In this document: piece after piece, positions 43,148 through 52,483 of the stretch | Layout of the letters: each line of letters starts with the position of its first letter | Position numbering within the stretch: position 1 is the first letter of the stretch | Origin: Pirellulales bacterium | GTDB lineage: Bacteria; Planctomycetota; Planctomycetia; Pirellulales; PALSA-1355 | DNA: 64,000 nt | Direction of reading: 5' to 3' | Assembly (NCBI GenBank): GCA_022844125.1 | Contig: JALHMI010000015.1 | Coordinates: 165,369-229,368, forward strand | Translations under genes and position numbers: made by a program | Notes under the pieces: generated by a model | The model's database searches: none | Seen by the model: only the letters and a program-made list of their open reading frames with translations | What the model was told of the DNA's origin: nothing

Positions 43148-45073
43148 ATGCCGGATCACCAACAGCGACATGCACTTGCCGAAGCGGAGCGCCGCTATAG
43201 AGTCCTGCGGACTGCCGTTGCCGACTACCACTATCACGTCCGGGTTGAGTGCGGGAGGGTGGTAGAAAAGGTCCACGCAGCGAACTGCGGTCTCATTACT
43301 GGGTACACGCCCGAAGAGTATGCCGCCAGTCCTTCGCTGTGGTTCGAAATCGTCGCTGCCGAGGATCGTCCGGTCGTCGAGCGGCAAACAGCCGAAGTTC
43401 TTGCGGGTCAGCAGGCATCCGCGATTGAATACCGCATCCGGCGCAAAGACGGCCAACTTCGCTGGATCCTCAAAACAGTTGTCCCTTACCGCAATGCTCA
43501 AGGACAGGTGATCGCCTACGACAGCCTCCTCCGCGATATCACGGAAGGCAAAGAGGCTGCGGAGGCGCTCCGGCAAAGCGAGGAACGCTACCGGCTGCTG
43601 TTCGAGGATGATCCCACGGGAGATTATCTCGCCGCGCCGGATGGAACGATTCTGCTTTGCAACCTAGCCTTCGTGGAGATTTTTGGCTTCAGCAGTCGGG
43701 AAGAAGCTGTTGGCAGCAGCCTGACAAACCTTTATGTCGCTCCCCTGTCGTGGCCACGCTTTATCCAACTCCTGTCGGCCAATAAGGCGCTAGAGCGATA
43801 CGAACGGATCGGCCGCCACAGCGACGGGACGATTCGCCATGTCATCGAAACCGTAGTCGGCACCTTCGATGCAGACGGCGAACTCTTGCGAATCAAGGGA
43901 TATATTTTCGACGACACAACTTCCAAATTGGCCGCGGCACGGATGCAGCGGCGAAATGCAGAGCTGGAAGAAGTGGTCTCGCAGCGCACGCGAGCGTTGC
44001 GTGAGAAGCACGAGCATCTCGAAGCCATCTGGAATTCCGCGTTCGACGCCATCATCACGATTGACAGCCAGGGTCGGATCGAGACCGCCAATCGGGCTGC
44101 CGAGAAGATGTTCGGCTACTCCGCCGCCGAGATGATTGGTCAGAACGTCAAGATTCTTATGCCCTCCCCGTTCAGCGAACAGCACGATGGCTACCTCCGA
44201 CACTATCATGAAACGGGCCAGGCGAGGATTCTCAATGTTCCTCGCGAACTCGTCGCTCGACGCACCGACGGCTCGACATTTCCCATCGACTTGTCGGTAA
44301 CCCAAGTCGATCACTCCGGATATTTTACGGGGATCATCCGCGACATCTCGGAACGCAAGGAACTGCAACAACATGTTCTGGAGAGCGCCGCTGAGGAACA
44401 ACGCCGCATCGGTCTGGAACTGCACGACGGCATCGGGCAAGAGCTGACTGGTCTCTCGTTGGTGGCGGGTACGCTGCTCAATCTCGTGAAAGGAATGGCG
44501 GGGAAGAAGGCTGAGCGCGAAGTCGTGCAGCAACTCGACGAAACCGGCCTTGCCCGGATCTGCGACATCGCCAGAAAGCTCGACCTGAGACTTTCCGAGG
44601 CAAATCGGCATGTGCATCAGCTCTCGCAAGGGATCATGCCGGTGCAAATCGACGCCGAGGCGTTGCGCTCGGCACTGGATGATCTTGCCGCCTCGATTCA
44701 CGCTCCGCCGACGGTCAGTTGCCGTTTCGATTGCTCGCTTCAGGTCATAGCGGCAGACAATACGACTGCAACCCATTTGTACCGCATTGCCCAGGAGGCG
44801 GTGAACAACGCCCTCAAGCACAGCCGGGCCAATGAAATCTGTATTTCTCTCCGGCAGGCTTTCGACCAGGTTGTTTTGGAAGTGAGCGATAACGGCCTCG
44901 GCATTGAGGCTGATGACAGCCGCGTCGTCAGCACTCGCAGCGGCCGGGGCATGGGACTTCGCACCATGCAATACCGTGCCGGAATGATTGGCGGCACTTT
45001 ACAAATCGAACGCCGAGAGACAGGAGGCACTCTCATCAGATGCGTGTTACCGAGAGGGAGTGGTACGTGGTGA
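43148..45073 (+). CDS. PAS-domain sensor histidine kinase (NarL/DegS type)
   Basis: 641 residues from ATG 43148. No membrane segments, so a soluble sensor. Three PAS domains: about 12-140 (WFEIVAAEDRPVVERQTAEV, RRKDGQLRWILKTVVPYRN), 150-275 (YRLLFEDDPTGDYLAAPDGT) and 300-415 (AIWNSAFDAIITIDSQGRIE, MFGYSAAEMIGQNV). Then a HisKA_3 dimerisation helix with H426 in GLELHDGIGQELTGLSLVAG and a HATPase domain (AQEAVNNALKHS, VSDNGLGI, RGMGLRTMQYRA). PAS domains of this kind can sense redox, oxygen or light, but no cofactor residue could be assigned. The response-regulator gene overlaps its stop by GTGA. Confidence 0.9.
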   Translation: MPDHQQRHALAEAERRYRVLRTAVADYHYHVRVECGRVVEKVHAANCGLITGYTPEEYAASPSLWFEIVAAEDRPVVERQTAEVLAGQQASAIEYRIRRKDGQLRWILKTVVPYRNAQGQVIAYDSLLRDITEGKEAAEALRQSEERYRLLFEDDPTGDYLAAPDGTILLCNLAFVEIFGFSSREEAVGSSLTNLYVAPLSWPRFIQLLSANKALERYERIGRHSDGTIRHVIETVVGTFDADGELLRIKGYIFDDTTSKLAAARMQRRNAELEEVVSQRTRALREKHEHLEAIWNSAFDAIITIDSQGRIETANRAAEKMFGYSAAEMIGQNVKILMPSPFSEQHDGYLRHYHETGQARILNVPRELVARRTDGSTFPIDLSVTQVDHSGYFTGIIRDISERKELQQHVLESAAEEQRRIGLELHDGIGQELTGLSLVAGTLLNLVKGMAGKKAEREVVQQLDETGLARICDIARKLDLRLSEANRHVHQLSQGIMPVQIDAEALRSALDDLAASIHAPPTVSCRFDCSLQVIAADNTTATHLYRIAQEAVNNALKHSRANEICISLRQAFDQVVLEVSDNGLGIEADDSRVVSTRSGRGMGLRTMQYRAGMIGGTLQIERRETGGTLIRCVLPRGSGTW

Positions 45074-45729
45074 CGAAGCGTAACTCGCCTGCGAAGATTC
45101 TCATTGTCGATGACCACCCCTTGGTGCGTGAGGGGCTTGCATTGCGCATTTCTCTGCATTCGGATTTGGAAGTATGCGGCGAAGCGGAGACCGAGGACGA
45201 GGCGCTCGCGCTAGTGAAGCAAACAAACCCCAATTTGGTTCTCGTTGATATCTCTCTCAAGAGTGGCCACGGCATCGACCTGATCAAGGGAATCAGATCG
45301 CTCGATCCCGCAATCAAAATGCTCGTCATCTCGGGCTTTCAGGAGTCGCTGTACGCCGAACGAGCGTTCCGGGCCGGCGCACTGGGTTATCTCAACAAAC
45401 AAGAATCCAATGAGAAGGTAATCGCAGCCATCCGTACCGTGCTCGCGGGCGAACGCTTTCTGAGTCCCGAGGTCACCCGTCGACTTGTCGAGCAGGCCCT
45501 GGGCGCTTCCGACGCGAGCAAGACCCCGATTGAACGTCTTACCGATCGTGAACTTGAAATCTTTCGCATGATCGGTGAAGGCTTGAGGACCAGTGCCATT
45601 GCCGAACGGCTGTTCCTCAGCACGCACACCATCGATACGCACCGCGAGAATATCAAACGCAAGCTTGCCGTCAGTAATGCCGCCGAGCTCTCCCGGGCCG
45701 CCGTCCAGTGGTTGCTGGAGAATGGCTGA
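45070..45729 (+). CDS. NarL/FixJ family response regulator
   Basis: 219 residues from GTG 45070, which overlaps the kinase stop (GTGA) and implies coupling. Receiver domain: ILIVDDHPLVREGLALRISL with the acidic pair, phospho-acceptor D60 in LVLVDISLKSGHG, and GYLNKQ with the Lys. LuxR-type helix-turn-helix at the end: ERLTDRELEIFRMIGEGLRT, IAERLFLSTHTIDTHRENIK. It should bind DNA as a dimer when phosphorylated by the upstream kinase. The palindromes at 39037 and 43029 are candidate sites. Confidence 0.92.
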   Translation: MTKRNSPAKILIVDDHPLVREGLALRISLHSDLEVCGEAETEDEALALVKQTNPNLVLVDISLKSGHGIDLIKGIRSLDPAIKMLVISGFQESLYAERAFRAGALGYLNKQESNEKVIAAIRTVLAGERFLSPEVTRRLVEQALGASDASKTPIERLTDRELEIFRMIGEGLRTSAIAERLFLSTHTIDTHRENIKRKLAVSNAAELSRAAVQWLLENG

Positions 45730-46136
45730 GCAATTAGCGACCTTTGTCGATGGGGATTATTTTGTACGGATGGTTGTCCCCACACGAGTGTTCTGGAGCA
45801 ATTAACGCCCCACACATGAACGTGACAGCCGACCTACACTCGTACGTCGAGAGCGTCCACGGGGAAAATCGGTATTCGATCGTTGGTGGTCCATGTACGG
45901 CGATGTGAACGAGAGAGTAGCACACTCACTTGAATGTTGAGGCCCTCATTCTGACCCACATCGCGTTTGTCTCCGCAGCACCGCACAACAGACTTCGCAT
46001 TCGCTGGACATCAGGACCGATCAGGAAACGGGGTGAAGTTCATCCGCGTGCAGCCTGAGTCACTGTGGGGGTATAAAAAAACTTCACTCACCAGTCGTCG
46101 AGCGTATCTGTTGCAAAGGGCCGACTCTCCCATACT
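45730..46136. other. Intergenic between convergent genes
   Basis: About 400 bp with no recognisable gene. GGGGTATAAAAAAACTTCAC at 46068 is AT-rich but no hairpin was found. Confidence 0.45.
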
Positions 46137-47030
46137 TCAGCTCAGGTGCTTTCGTGCGAGTTCAGAAATTGCGCGAACGCCGGGATGGGTAATCCGCCGC
46201 TCAACGGAAATTGCATAGAACTTTTCGCGAACCGTCCTAACTCGCCCTACAAGTTGAAGATTGAACTGGCTGCAAACTTCCTTTTCGACGACATCCGGAA
46301 CAACGCATAGCGCCTTGCCTTCTCGGGCGAAGAATTTCATGAGTGCGCTGTCTTCAAACTCGGCCAGAATTTTGGGCCGAAAGCCGCATGATTCGAACCA
46401 TGCGTCGAGCGATTGTCGAAGTGCTGTGTTTTCCGTGGGTAGAAAGAATGGCGCCAGGTCTAGCCTCTCGGGGAAATGCCGGCGGTAGGATCGAGCCAAG
46501 GATTCGGCAGCCACGATTGATACTCCGCACTCGCCGAGCAAGTGACTGAAGGCTTTGACTTTGACATTCGAGCCTAGCGGCGCGTCAGAGAGCACTACAT
46601 CCAACTGATGCACCGCCAGATCGGCGACGAGCTGCTCAGCTCGCCCTTCTCGGCAGATCAGGCGAAACTGCCCGGCATGGAGCGCGGGCTGGAGTAGTTG
46701 GGTAGCCACCGACTTCGGAAGTGCGTCGGTAACACCGACTCGCAGTCGTACCGGCTGATCTGCAGGAATGCCTCCCATCACTTCGCTCAGCTCATTGCCA
46801 AGCGACACGATCTCTTCCGCGTATCGGAAGACAATTTGTCCCATTTGCGTGGGCACAAGGTTCCTGCCGACTCGGGTGAAAAGCTGCTGCCCGCAAGCTT
46901 TCTCCAGTTGTCGAATCTGGCCGCTGATGGTTGGCTGGGCGAGGTGAAGCTTCCGGCCCGCTCGGCTGATGCTCCCCTCTTTGACGACCGTCCAAAAGGT
47001 TTGCAGGTTTCGATACGGGATTCGGCTCAT
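46137..47030 (-). CDS. LysR-family regulator, NhaR-like
   Basis: 297 residues. A LysR-type winged helix-turn-helix is at the start (NLQTFWTVVKEGSISRAGRK, LAQPTISGQIRQLEK), followed by FRYAEEIVSLGNELSEVMGG, and a periplasmic-binding-like effector domain from about residue 90 (LRVGVTDALPKSVATQLL). Wording around GRNLVPTQMGQIVFRYAEEI is that of NhaR, which in enteric bacteria responds to Na+ and activates an antiporter gene. Here it stands divergent from a ribosome hibernation factor, with a perfect palindrome in the gap. The true signal is not known. Confidence 0.85.
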   Translation of the reverse strand: MSRIPYRNLQTFWTVVKEGSISRAGRKLHLAQPTISGQIRQLEKACGQQLFTRVGRNLVPTQMGQIVFRYAEEIVSLGNELSEVMGGIPADQPVRLRVGVTDALPKSVATQLLQPALHAGQFRLICREGRAEQLVADLAVHQLDVVLSDAPLGSNVKVKAFSHLLGECGVSIVAAESLARSYRRHFPERLDLAPFFLPTENTALRQSLDAWFESCGFRPKILAEFEDSALMKFFAREGKALCVVPDVVEKEVCSQFNLQLVGRVRTVREKFYAISVERRITHPGVRAISELARKHLS

Positions 47031-47041
47031 GCCCTAAGTAT

Positions 47042-47056
47042 ATCGGATAATCCGAT
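47042..47056. promoter_or_regulatory. LysR-type operator candidate
   Basis: ATCGGATAATCCGAT, a perfect 7+1+7 palindrome 12 bp before the start of the NhaR-like gene and about 97 bp before the divergent hibernation-factor gene. LysR regulators bind such sites to control themselves and the divergent gene. Confidence 0.65.
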
Positions 47057-47152
47057 GTATTGTGCAGTTGAATCTGATCGATCGATAGGTCGTGGCTGCC
47101 GTATATTCCTTCGTAACGCCCCATTCGTACCAAGCACCACACGGAGCATGCC

Positions 47153-47524
47153 ATGAAAATCGCGATCCGCGGTAAAGGTATCCGGCTTTCAACCGGTCAG
47201 AGGTCTCTCCTGGAAGAACGTTTGCACTTTGCGCTGGGAAGATTCGCAACTCGCGTCCAAAGTGTCAGAGTTTTTCTCTCGGATGAGAATTCCCGCAAAG
47301 GCGGCGTGGACAAAGCCTGCCGCATGGTCGCTTCGCTGCCTGGTCAGCAACCAGTGATTATTCAGGACCAGGATTCTAACTTGCTATCACTGCTTGGCCG
47401 CTCCACTGATCGGCTCGGAAGAACCGTAGCTCGGCGACTGGAAATCGAGCGAGCACTCCGTCCGACCGGGCGGCAAATCATGTCGATCTCACTCACCCCC
47501 GAAGTTCGCATGGAAGGGCAATAG
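47153..47524 (+). CDS. Ribosome hibernation promoting factor (HPF/RaiA family, short form)
   Basis: 123 residues; GGAGC precedes the ATG by 6 bases. It follows the HPF/RaiA pattern: MKIAIRGKGIRLSTGQRSLL, LHFALGRFATRVQSVRVFLS-DEN, then KACRMVASLPGQQPVIIQDQ and LLSLLGRSTDRLGRTVARRL. This fold sits in the decoding channel of the 30S subunit and blocks translation in stationary phase. It lacks the C-terminal dimerisation domain of long HPF. With the eRF1-like gene, it is the second ribosome-linked gene of the island. Confidence 0.82.
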   Translation: MKIAIRGKGIRLSTGQRSLLEERLHFALGRFATRVQSVRVFLSDENSRKGGVDKACRMVASLPGQQPVIIQDQDSNLLSLLGRSTDRLGRTVARRLEIERALRPTGRQIMSISLTPEVRMEGQ

Positions 47525-47769
47525 TCGCTGCATGGGCTGATCCGCACACCTAGATCGATCATATCGATCAGGAGTTCTCGATCGGCTGGGTAAATCTTGT
47601 CGATTTTTTGGATGCGACTGCTTCTGCTGGACGATGATTTAATGAGTTGGCGACATCTCTGCGCCAAAGGACTGTGCCCGATTTGATTTCACTTCTTACG
47701 CTCTCAAAACTGCGTCCCACTCCCGATTGGACAGGCCGGTCATGACAAGCCCCTCGCCAACGGCTGCCT
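47525..47769. other. Intergenic before the ABC gene
   Basis: No gene seen. A homologous start of the ABC transporter (two membrane helices) would be expected here but is not present in any frame; an in-frame TGA lies at 47743-47745. Confidence 0.5.
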
Positions 47770-49242
47770 ATGACGTACTGCAATCGGTCGCCGACGCGGC
47801 AGGAGTGGATTACGATTCAGACGATCGTCGTCGAGCTCATGCAACGTCGGCTATTCGTACGCTGCGTGGCGGACCTGGCGTACCGTCTACCGCGCGTGCG
47901 TACCTCAGCTTACGATCAGCAATACGGACCCGAGCTGGTCAATCGGTTTCTGGATGTCGCGATCTTCCAAAAGTCGCTTGCCACCCTTCTGCTGGACGGG
48001 CTGTTTATCGTGCTGCAAGCGGTCGTTGGCATGATTGTGTTAGCTGCCTACCATCCGTACTTGCTGGGTTACGATGTCATCTTGCTGACATTGATTGCCG
48101 GGATCGTCTTTGTGCTGGGACGTGGGGCGACCGTCACGGCAGTGGACGAGTCGCGAGCCAAGTACGAAACGACCGCACAACTCGAAGAATTTGCGCGCCT
48201 ACCGATCTCCATCAAGATGGGCGCGGGGCCGGCCCAGGCGACCTTGGCCGCGGATCGTGCCGCCCGGCGATACTTGCGCGCCCGGGCCACCCACTTTCGA
48301 ATCCTGCTCCGCCAGATCATCGCCTCGTTTGGTTTGCAGGTGGTTTCTAGCACCGTGCTGCTGGGACTCGGCGGCTGGCTAGTAATTCAACGGGAACTGA
48401 CGCTTGGACAATTGGTTGCCGCTGAGTTAATCGTCGGCAATATCGCCCGCTCCTTTGCGAAGTTTGGGAAGTATCTGGAATCGTTCTACGACCTCCTTGC
48501 TGCGACCGACAAGCTGGGACATCTGTTTGATCTTCCCCTTGAGCGCAGATCCGGCGACGGTTTGCCACAGTCCCAGAAGGCAATGTCTGTTGAAATCAAG
48601 GACCTGGGGTATCATTATCCTCGCGGTGCAGACCTGTTCGCAAAGCTCGATGCGTTCCTGCCGCCGCGAAGCTTCACAGCGATTGTCGGATGCCCAGGTA
48701 GCGGAAAGTCGACGCTGCTGGAACTGCTCTACGGGGCGCGCCTTGCGACCAGCGGCTACCTCAAGTTCGACAACGTTGACGTGCGCCAACTCGACCTTGA
48801 GGAGCTCCGAAGCGAAGTCGCGATGGTGCAGCATCCGGAGATTCTGGCGGGTTCGATCTTCGAGAACATCCGCTGGGGGAGAGCGGACCTAACGGTGTCT
48901 GACGTGAACAAAGTCCTCGACGAAGTGGGGCTGCTCGATACGATTCTGCAGTTGCCTGCTGGAATCGAAACCGTGTTGACGCAAACCGGCCGGCCCTTGT
49001 CATGGAGTCAATCCAGGGCGATCGTGATGGCACGAGCCTTGGTAGGACGCCCCCGACTGCTGCTGATCGATGGCTTTCTCGATGGAATGGCCGATGAGCT
49101 GAAGCGTCGGATCGCGGATGTCATCTTCGAACCGTCCGCCCCATGGACCTTGGTCCTGGTGACGAACGACAAGTTGCTGCAGGATCGATGTCATCACTCG
49201 CTGACCCTGACCAATTCCGAAACCTCGGGCCTGGCGGCCTGA
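47770..49242 (+). CDS. ABC transporter, fused membrane and ATPase domains, short N-terminus and degenerate ATPase site
   Basis: 490 residues. It resembles the ABC exporter of type I-like secretion sets: PELVNRFLDVAIFQKSLATL, LLDGLFIVLQAVVGMIVLAA and helices up to residue 235, then an ATPase domain. Compared with the family, the first two membrane helices (about 70 residues) are absent. Walker A is intact (GCPGSGKST near 306) but the signature is LSWSQ rather than LSGGQ, the Walker B Glu is Gly (LLLIDGFLDG) and the switch His is Asn (LVTND). ATP hydrolysis is therefore doubtful. The HlyD gene follows after 7 bp. Confidence 0.8.
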   Translation: MTYCNRSPTRQEWITIQTIVVELMQRRLFVRCVADLAYRLPRVRTSAYDQQYGPELVNRFLDVAIFQKSLATLLLDGLFIVLQAVVGMIVLAAYHPYLLGYDVILLTLIAGIVFVLGRGATVTAVDESRAKYETTAQLEEFARLPISIKMGAGPAQATLAADRAARRYLRARATHFRILLRQIIASFGLQVVSSTVLLGLGGWLVIQRELTLGQLVAAELIVGNIARSFAKFGKYLESFYDLLAATDKLGHLFDLPLERRSGDGLPQSQKAMSVEIKDLGYHYPRGADLFAKLDAFLPPRSFTAIVGCPGSGKSTLLELLYGARLATSGYLKFDNVDVRQLDLEELRSEVAMVQHPEILAGSIFENIRWGRADLTVSDVNKVLDEVGLLDTILQLPAGIETVLTQTGRPLSWSQSRAIVMARALVGRPRLLLIDGFLDGMADELKRRIADVIFEPSAPWTLVLVTNDKLLQDRCHHSLTLTNSETSGLAA

Positions 49243-49249
49243 TTAGAAC

Positions 49250-50605
49250 ATGCTTCGACAGAATCAAGCACTAACGGGGGTTCCACAGACAGCGATGTCC
49301 GACTTGTCGGCGCTTCGGTTGGTCGTTGCGCCAGCGACTCCTCGCAGGCTAGCCAGATTGCTTGTCATGCTGCTTGTTGTTGCCGCGCTCGCCCTACTGC
49401 TCTTGCCCTGGCAGCAAACGGCGACGGGAACAGGGCAGGTCACCGCCTATTCACCGTTGGAACGCACTCAGGCAGTTCCTGCTCCAATTACCGGGCGGAT
49501 TGTGAATTGGTTCGGACATCGCGAGGGTTCGCGTGTCAAGAAAGGGGAGATTGTCGTCCAGATTGAGGACAACGATCCGGAATACCTGTCGCGCTTAAAG
49601 CAGGGAGTGGAGCAAGCCCAACTGAAAGTCGCCGCTTCAAAAACGAAAGTCGAGGAGTACGACTTTCATATTCTGCAACTTGAGGCTTATCGCGATTTCA
49701 CGATCGAGGCGGCGAATAGCGTTCTCGAGGGCGCGAAACAGAAGATCAAATCCGCCCAGCAAGGCCTCGAGGCTGCCAAAGCGGAGCTCCTGGCGGCAAG
49801 CCTTAACTATGATCGCAAGAAGCCACTCGCCGACGAAGGTTATGAATCAGAGCGAGCTGTCGACATCGCCACGCGGGAATTGACCGTCGCGAAGACAAAT
49901 GTGGAAAAGTACTCCGCCGATTTAGAGGCGGCTAAAGCCGAGTTAGCGGCCAAGGAGTCAACGCGCGACAGCTATCGTTCGGATGGAGACGCCAAGATTG
50001 CCAAGGCGCGTGCGGAGCGTGAAGACGCGCTAGGCGAGGTCGCTCTGGCCGAGAAAGAATTGCTCACCGCCCGACGAGATTTGGCACGTCAGTCGACACA
50101 AGACGTTAATTCGCCGGTGGACGGGACCATTTTGCGGCTGCAGGCAGCGGCTACCGGTGATCAGGTCAAGGCCGGCGATCCTCTGTTTCTCGTCGTACCG
50201 GACGTGTTTCACCGTGCCGTCGAGATCTGGGTCGACGGAAACGATGCCACACTGATTGAGCCTGGCAGCAAGGTACGACTCGTTTTTGAAGGTTTTCCTG
50301 GGGTCCAATTCGCAGGGTGGCCGTCCGTCGCAGTCGGAACCTTCGGCGGCGAAGTCGACTTGGTTGATGCGACTGATAACGGCCAAGGCGCGTTTCGAGT
50401 CTTGGTCCTGCCAGACGAGTCAGAGGACCAATGGCCGGGTGATCCGTATCTGCGCCAGGGAGTAAAGGTGAACGGCTGGGTGCTTCTAAACCAGGTGCCA
50501 CTGTGGTTCGAGGTTTGGCGAAAGCTAAACGGCTTCCCGCCCATGATTGCGGATGGGCCGCCAGGCGCAAAAGCTGACAAGGAAGTTAAGAAGTTGAAGA
50601 AGTAG
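49250..50605 (+). CDS. HlyD-type membrane fusion protein
   Basis: 451 residues. One membrane helix near residues 35-55 (LLVMLLVVAALALLLLPW), a lipoyl-type strand pair (APITGRIVNWFGHREGSRVK and VNSPVDGTILRLQAAATGDQ), and between them a long coiled coil of about 160 residues (EQAQLKVAASKTKVEEYDFH ... AEREDALGEVALAEKELLTA). It spans the periplasm and joins the ABC protein to the TolC channel. The C-terminal beta-barrel part (FRVLVLPDESEDQWP) is normal. It starts 7 bp after the ABC gene. Confidence 0.9.
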   Translation: MLRQNQALTGVPQTAMSDLSALRLVVAPATPRRLARLLVMLLVVAALALLLLPWQQTATGTGQVTAYSPLERTQAVPAPITGRIVNWFGHREGSRVKKGEIVVQIEDNDPEYLSRLKQGVEQAQLKVAASKTKVEEYDFHILQLEAYRDFTIEAANSVLEGAKQKIKSAQQGLEAAKAELLAASLNYDRKKPLADEGYESERAVDIATRELTVAKTNVEKYSADLEAAKAELAAKESTRDSYRSDGDAKIAKARAEREDALGEVALAEKELLTARRDLARQSTQDVNSPVDGTILRLQAAATGDQVKAGDPLFLVVPDVFHRAVEIWVDGNDATLIEPGSKVRLVFEGFPGVQFAGWPSVAVGTFGGEVDLVDATDNGQGAFRVLVLPDESEDQWPGDPYLRQGVKVNGWVLLNQVPLWFEVWRKLNGFPPMIADGPPGAKADKEVKKLKK

Positions 50606-50626
50606 TGACTCCTTCCGTTCAAAGGC

Positions 50627-52411
50627 ATGGACGTGCGATCGCAACCAAGACATCAACTAGAAGCAGCGCTGAATCGATCGCGAGCGATGCGCATGGTACT
50701 CGTCGCATGCGCGGCATTGCCTCTATCGCTTTGCTGTCGGAGCATTACTGTTGCGCAACAATCAGCACCAACGTCTTCGCGAAAGCAAGAGCGTCAGGCC
50801 CTGCATTTGTCCACTTCGGCTGAAACCTTGCCTCCGCCGGCGATCGAGCGGCTACCTGTTGCGAGCCACATTTCATCGCCAGTACCGCACGCGCCAAGTG
50901 TTCGCCTTCCAAGACTGCCCCCCGTCGAAGCGCTGCCGTATACCAACCCTGAAGCCATCGTCGGCCCACCACCCAAGATGTTGCATGAGCTGCCTGCACC
51001 TGCGCTTGACAGAATTAATGAGCGGGGAGAGCGAGTTCCGGCACCACCTCCAACTTTGTCGCTGGAAACAGTATTGCGGTCCGTGGAGAACGACTATCCG
51101 TTACTTGCCGCTGTCTTCCAGGAGCGCGGCATTACTGCAGGGCAGTTAGTGGCGGCCGAGGGGCCATTCAATACGAACTTAGTTGGCGAGGGGAAAAGTG
51201 TACCGCTAGGTTTTTATCAGTACACGATCGGGGACATGTACCTGGAGAAGGCGAACTGGCGAGGTGGCAAGTCCTTTGCCGGCTACCGGATCGGCACCGG
51301 ACCGACTTTCCCCATTTGGTTCGGAGATTTGGAGACGAATACTGGTGGCGAGTTTCGGGCCGGGTATACGCAGTCCCTACTGCAAGGTCTGGCGATCGAC
51401 AAACGCCGAGCAGAGTTTCGCAAAGCTCAGATTGCCAGGGCCACCGCTGAACCAGTCATCATTGGTCAGCGCATCGATTTCATGCGGGCTGGGGCGATCG
51501 CCTACTGGGAATGGGTTGCTGCGGGACGCAAGTATATTATCGCGCAACAAGTCCTACGAACCGCAGTTGAGCGAAACAAAGTTTTGGCGGAACGCGTCCG
51601 CAGAGGCGATGCAGCGGAGATCGAGCAGACGGATAATCAGCGAATCGTCGTGGATCGTGAGGCCAAACTAATAGCGTCAGGTCGCAAGTTTCAAGAGACA
51701 GCGATCAAGCTGTCATTATTCTTTCGGGATGCAGAAGGCCTGCCCGCATTGCCAGACCCGGTACAACTACCGCACGAATTCCCTTTGCCGCAACCAGCGA
51801 TCCCTGAAGGGCTGGGACGCGACGTTCAGCTTGCGATGCAGTTTCGTCCCGAGCTACGAGAATTGACCTTAAAGCGCCAGTCCGTATCGGTCGAGCTGAG
51901 TTTGGCACAGAACCAAATGCTACCCCAGCTCGATAGTTACACGAAAGTGGCCAAGGATCTTGGAACGGAAAGTCCGCCGATCGATAAGACCCCGTTTCAA
52001 CTTGAAGCCGGGCTTGTCGGCGGCGTGCCATTGGAAAGAAGTGCTGCTATCGGCAGCACGCGGGCAGCGCAGGCGGCATTGGCACAAGTGAGTGCGAAGA
52101 CTCGATGGTATCAGGATAAGATAACTGCGGACGTTCAGGATACTGTATCGGCTCTCATCGCAACTTATTCGCAACTACGACCTCGACGAGAAGCGGTCCA
52201 ACTCACCTATCGGATGGAGGTAGCCGAGCGGCGAAAATACGAACTTGGCGACTCCAATCTATTCGTGCTTAACCTCAGAGAGCTAGACACTCGTGATGCG
52301 GCTGCTTTAGAAGTGGATGCAATACTCGCCTATTTTATCGCGACCGCGGATTATCATGCCGCACTTGGTCTCGACGGGCTTCGAGCCCGCGAGGCCGTCG
52401 GCGGTCCGTAG
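50627..52411 (+). CDS. TolC-family outer membrane efflux protein
   Basis: 594 residues. The start at 50627 gives a 20-residue lead before MRMVLVACAALPLSLCC, which looks like a signal sequence, so the ATG at 50687 is an alternative. A Pro-rich linker (about 45-130) is followed by TolC-type helices: TLSLETVLRSVENDYPLLAA, YTQSLLQGLAIDKRRAEFRK, and the repeat half VQLAMQFRPELRELTLKRQS ... QDTVSALIATYSQLRPRREA, ending LRELDTRDAAALEVDAILAY. With the ABC and HlyD proteins it makes an export channel; cargo unknown. Confidence 0.9.
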   Translation: MDVRSQPRHQLEAALNRSRAMRMVLVACAALPLSLCCRSITVAQQSAPTSSRKQERQALHLSTSAETLPPPAIERLPVASHISSPVPHAPSVRLPRLPPVEALPYTNPEAIVGPPPKMLHELPAPALDRINERGERVPAPPPTLSLETVLRSVENDYPLLAAVFQERGITAGQLVAAEGPFNTNLVGEGKSVPLGFYQYTIGDMYLEKANWRGGKSFAGYRIGTGPTFPIWFGDLETNTGGEFRAGYTQSLLQGLAIDKRRAEFRKAQIARATAEPVIIGQRIDFMRAGAIAYWEWVAAGRKYIIAQQVLRTAVERNKVLAERVRRGDAAEIEQTDNQRIVVDREAKLIASGRKFQETAIKLSLFFRDAEGLPALPDPVQLPHEFPLPQPAIPEGLGRDVQLAMQFRPELRELTLKRQSVSVELSLAQNQMLPQLDSYTKVAKDLGTESPPIDKTPFQLEAGLVGGVPLERSAAIGSTRAAQAALAQVSAKTRWYQDKITADVQDTVSALIATYSQLRPRREAVQLTYRMEVAERRKYELGDSNLFVLNLRELDTRDAAALEVDAILAYFIATADYHAALGLDGLRAREAVGGP

Positions 52412-52483
52412 CCCACATCTCGCCCCTGCCGATATGTGCTTTTCTGATTCGGCAAACGTGATCCCACCAGAGCCCCAGATCAT

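Noticed and set aside
43790..44971. Open frame of 393 codons on the minus strand
   Set aside because: Antisense shadow of the PAS histidine kinase gene.
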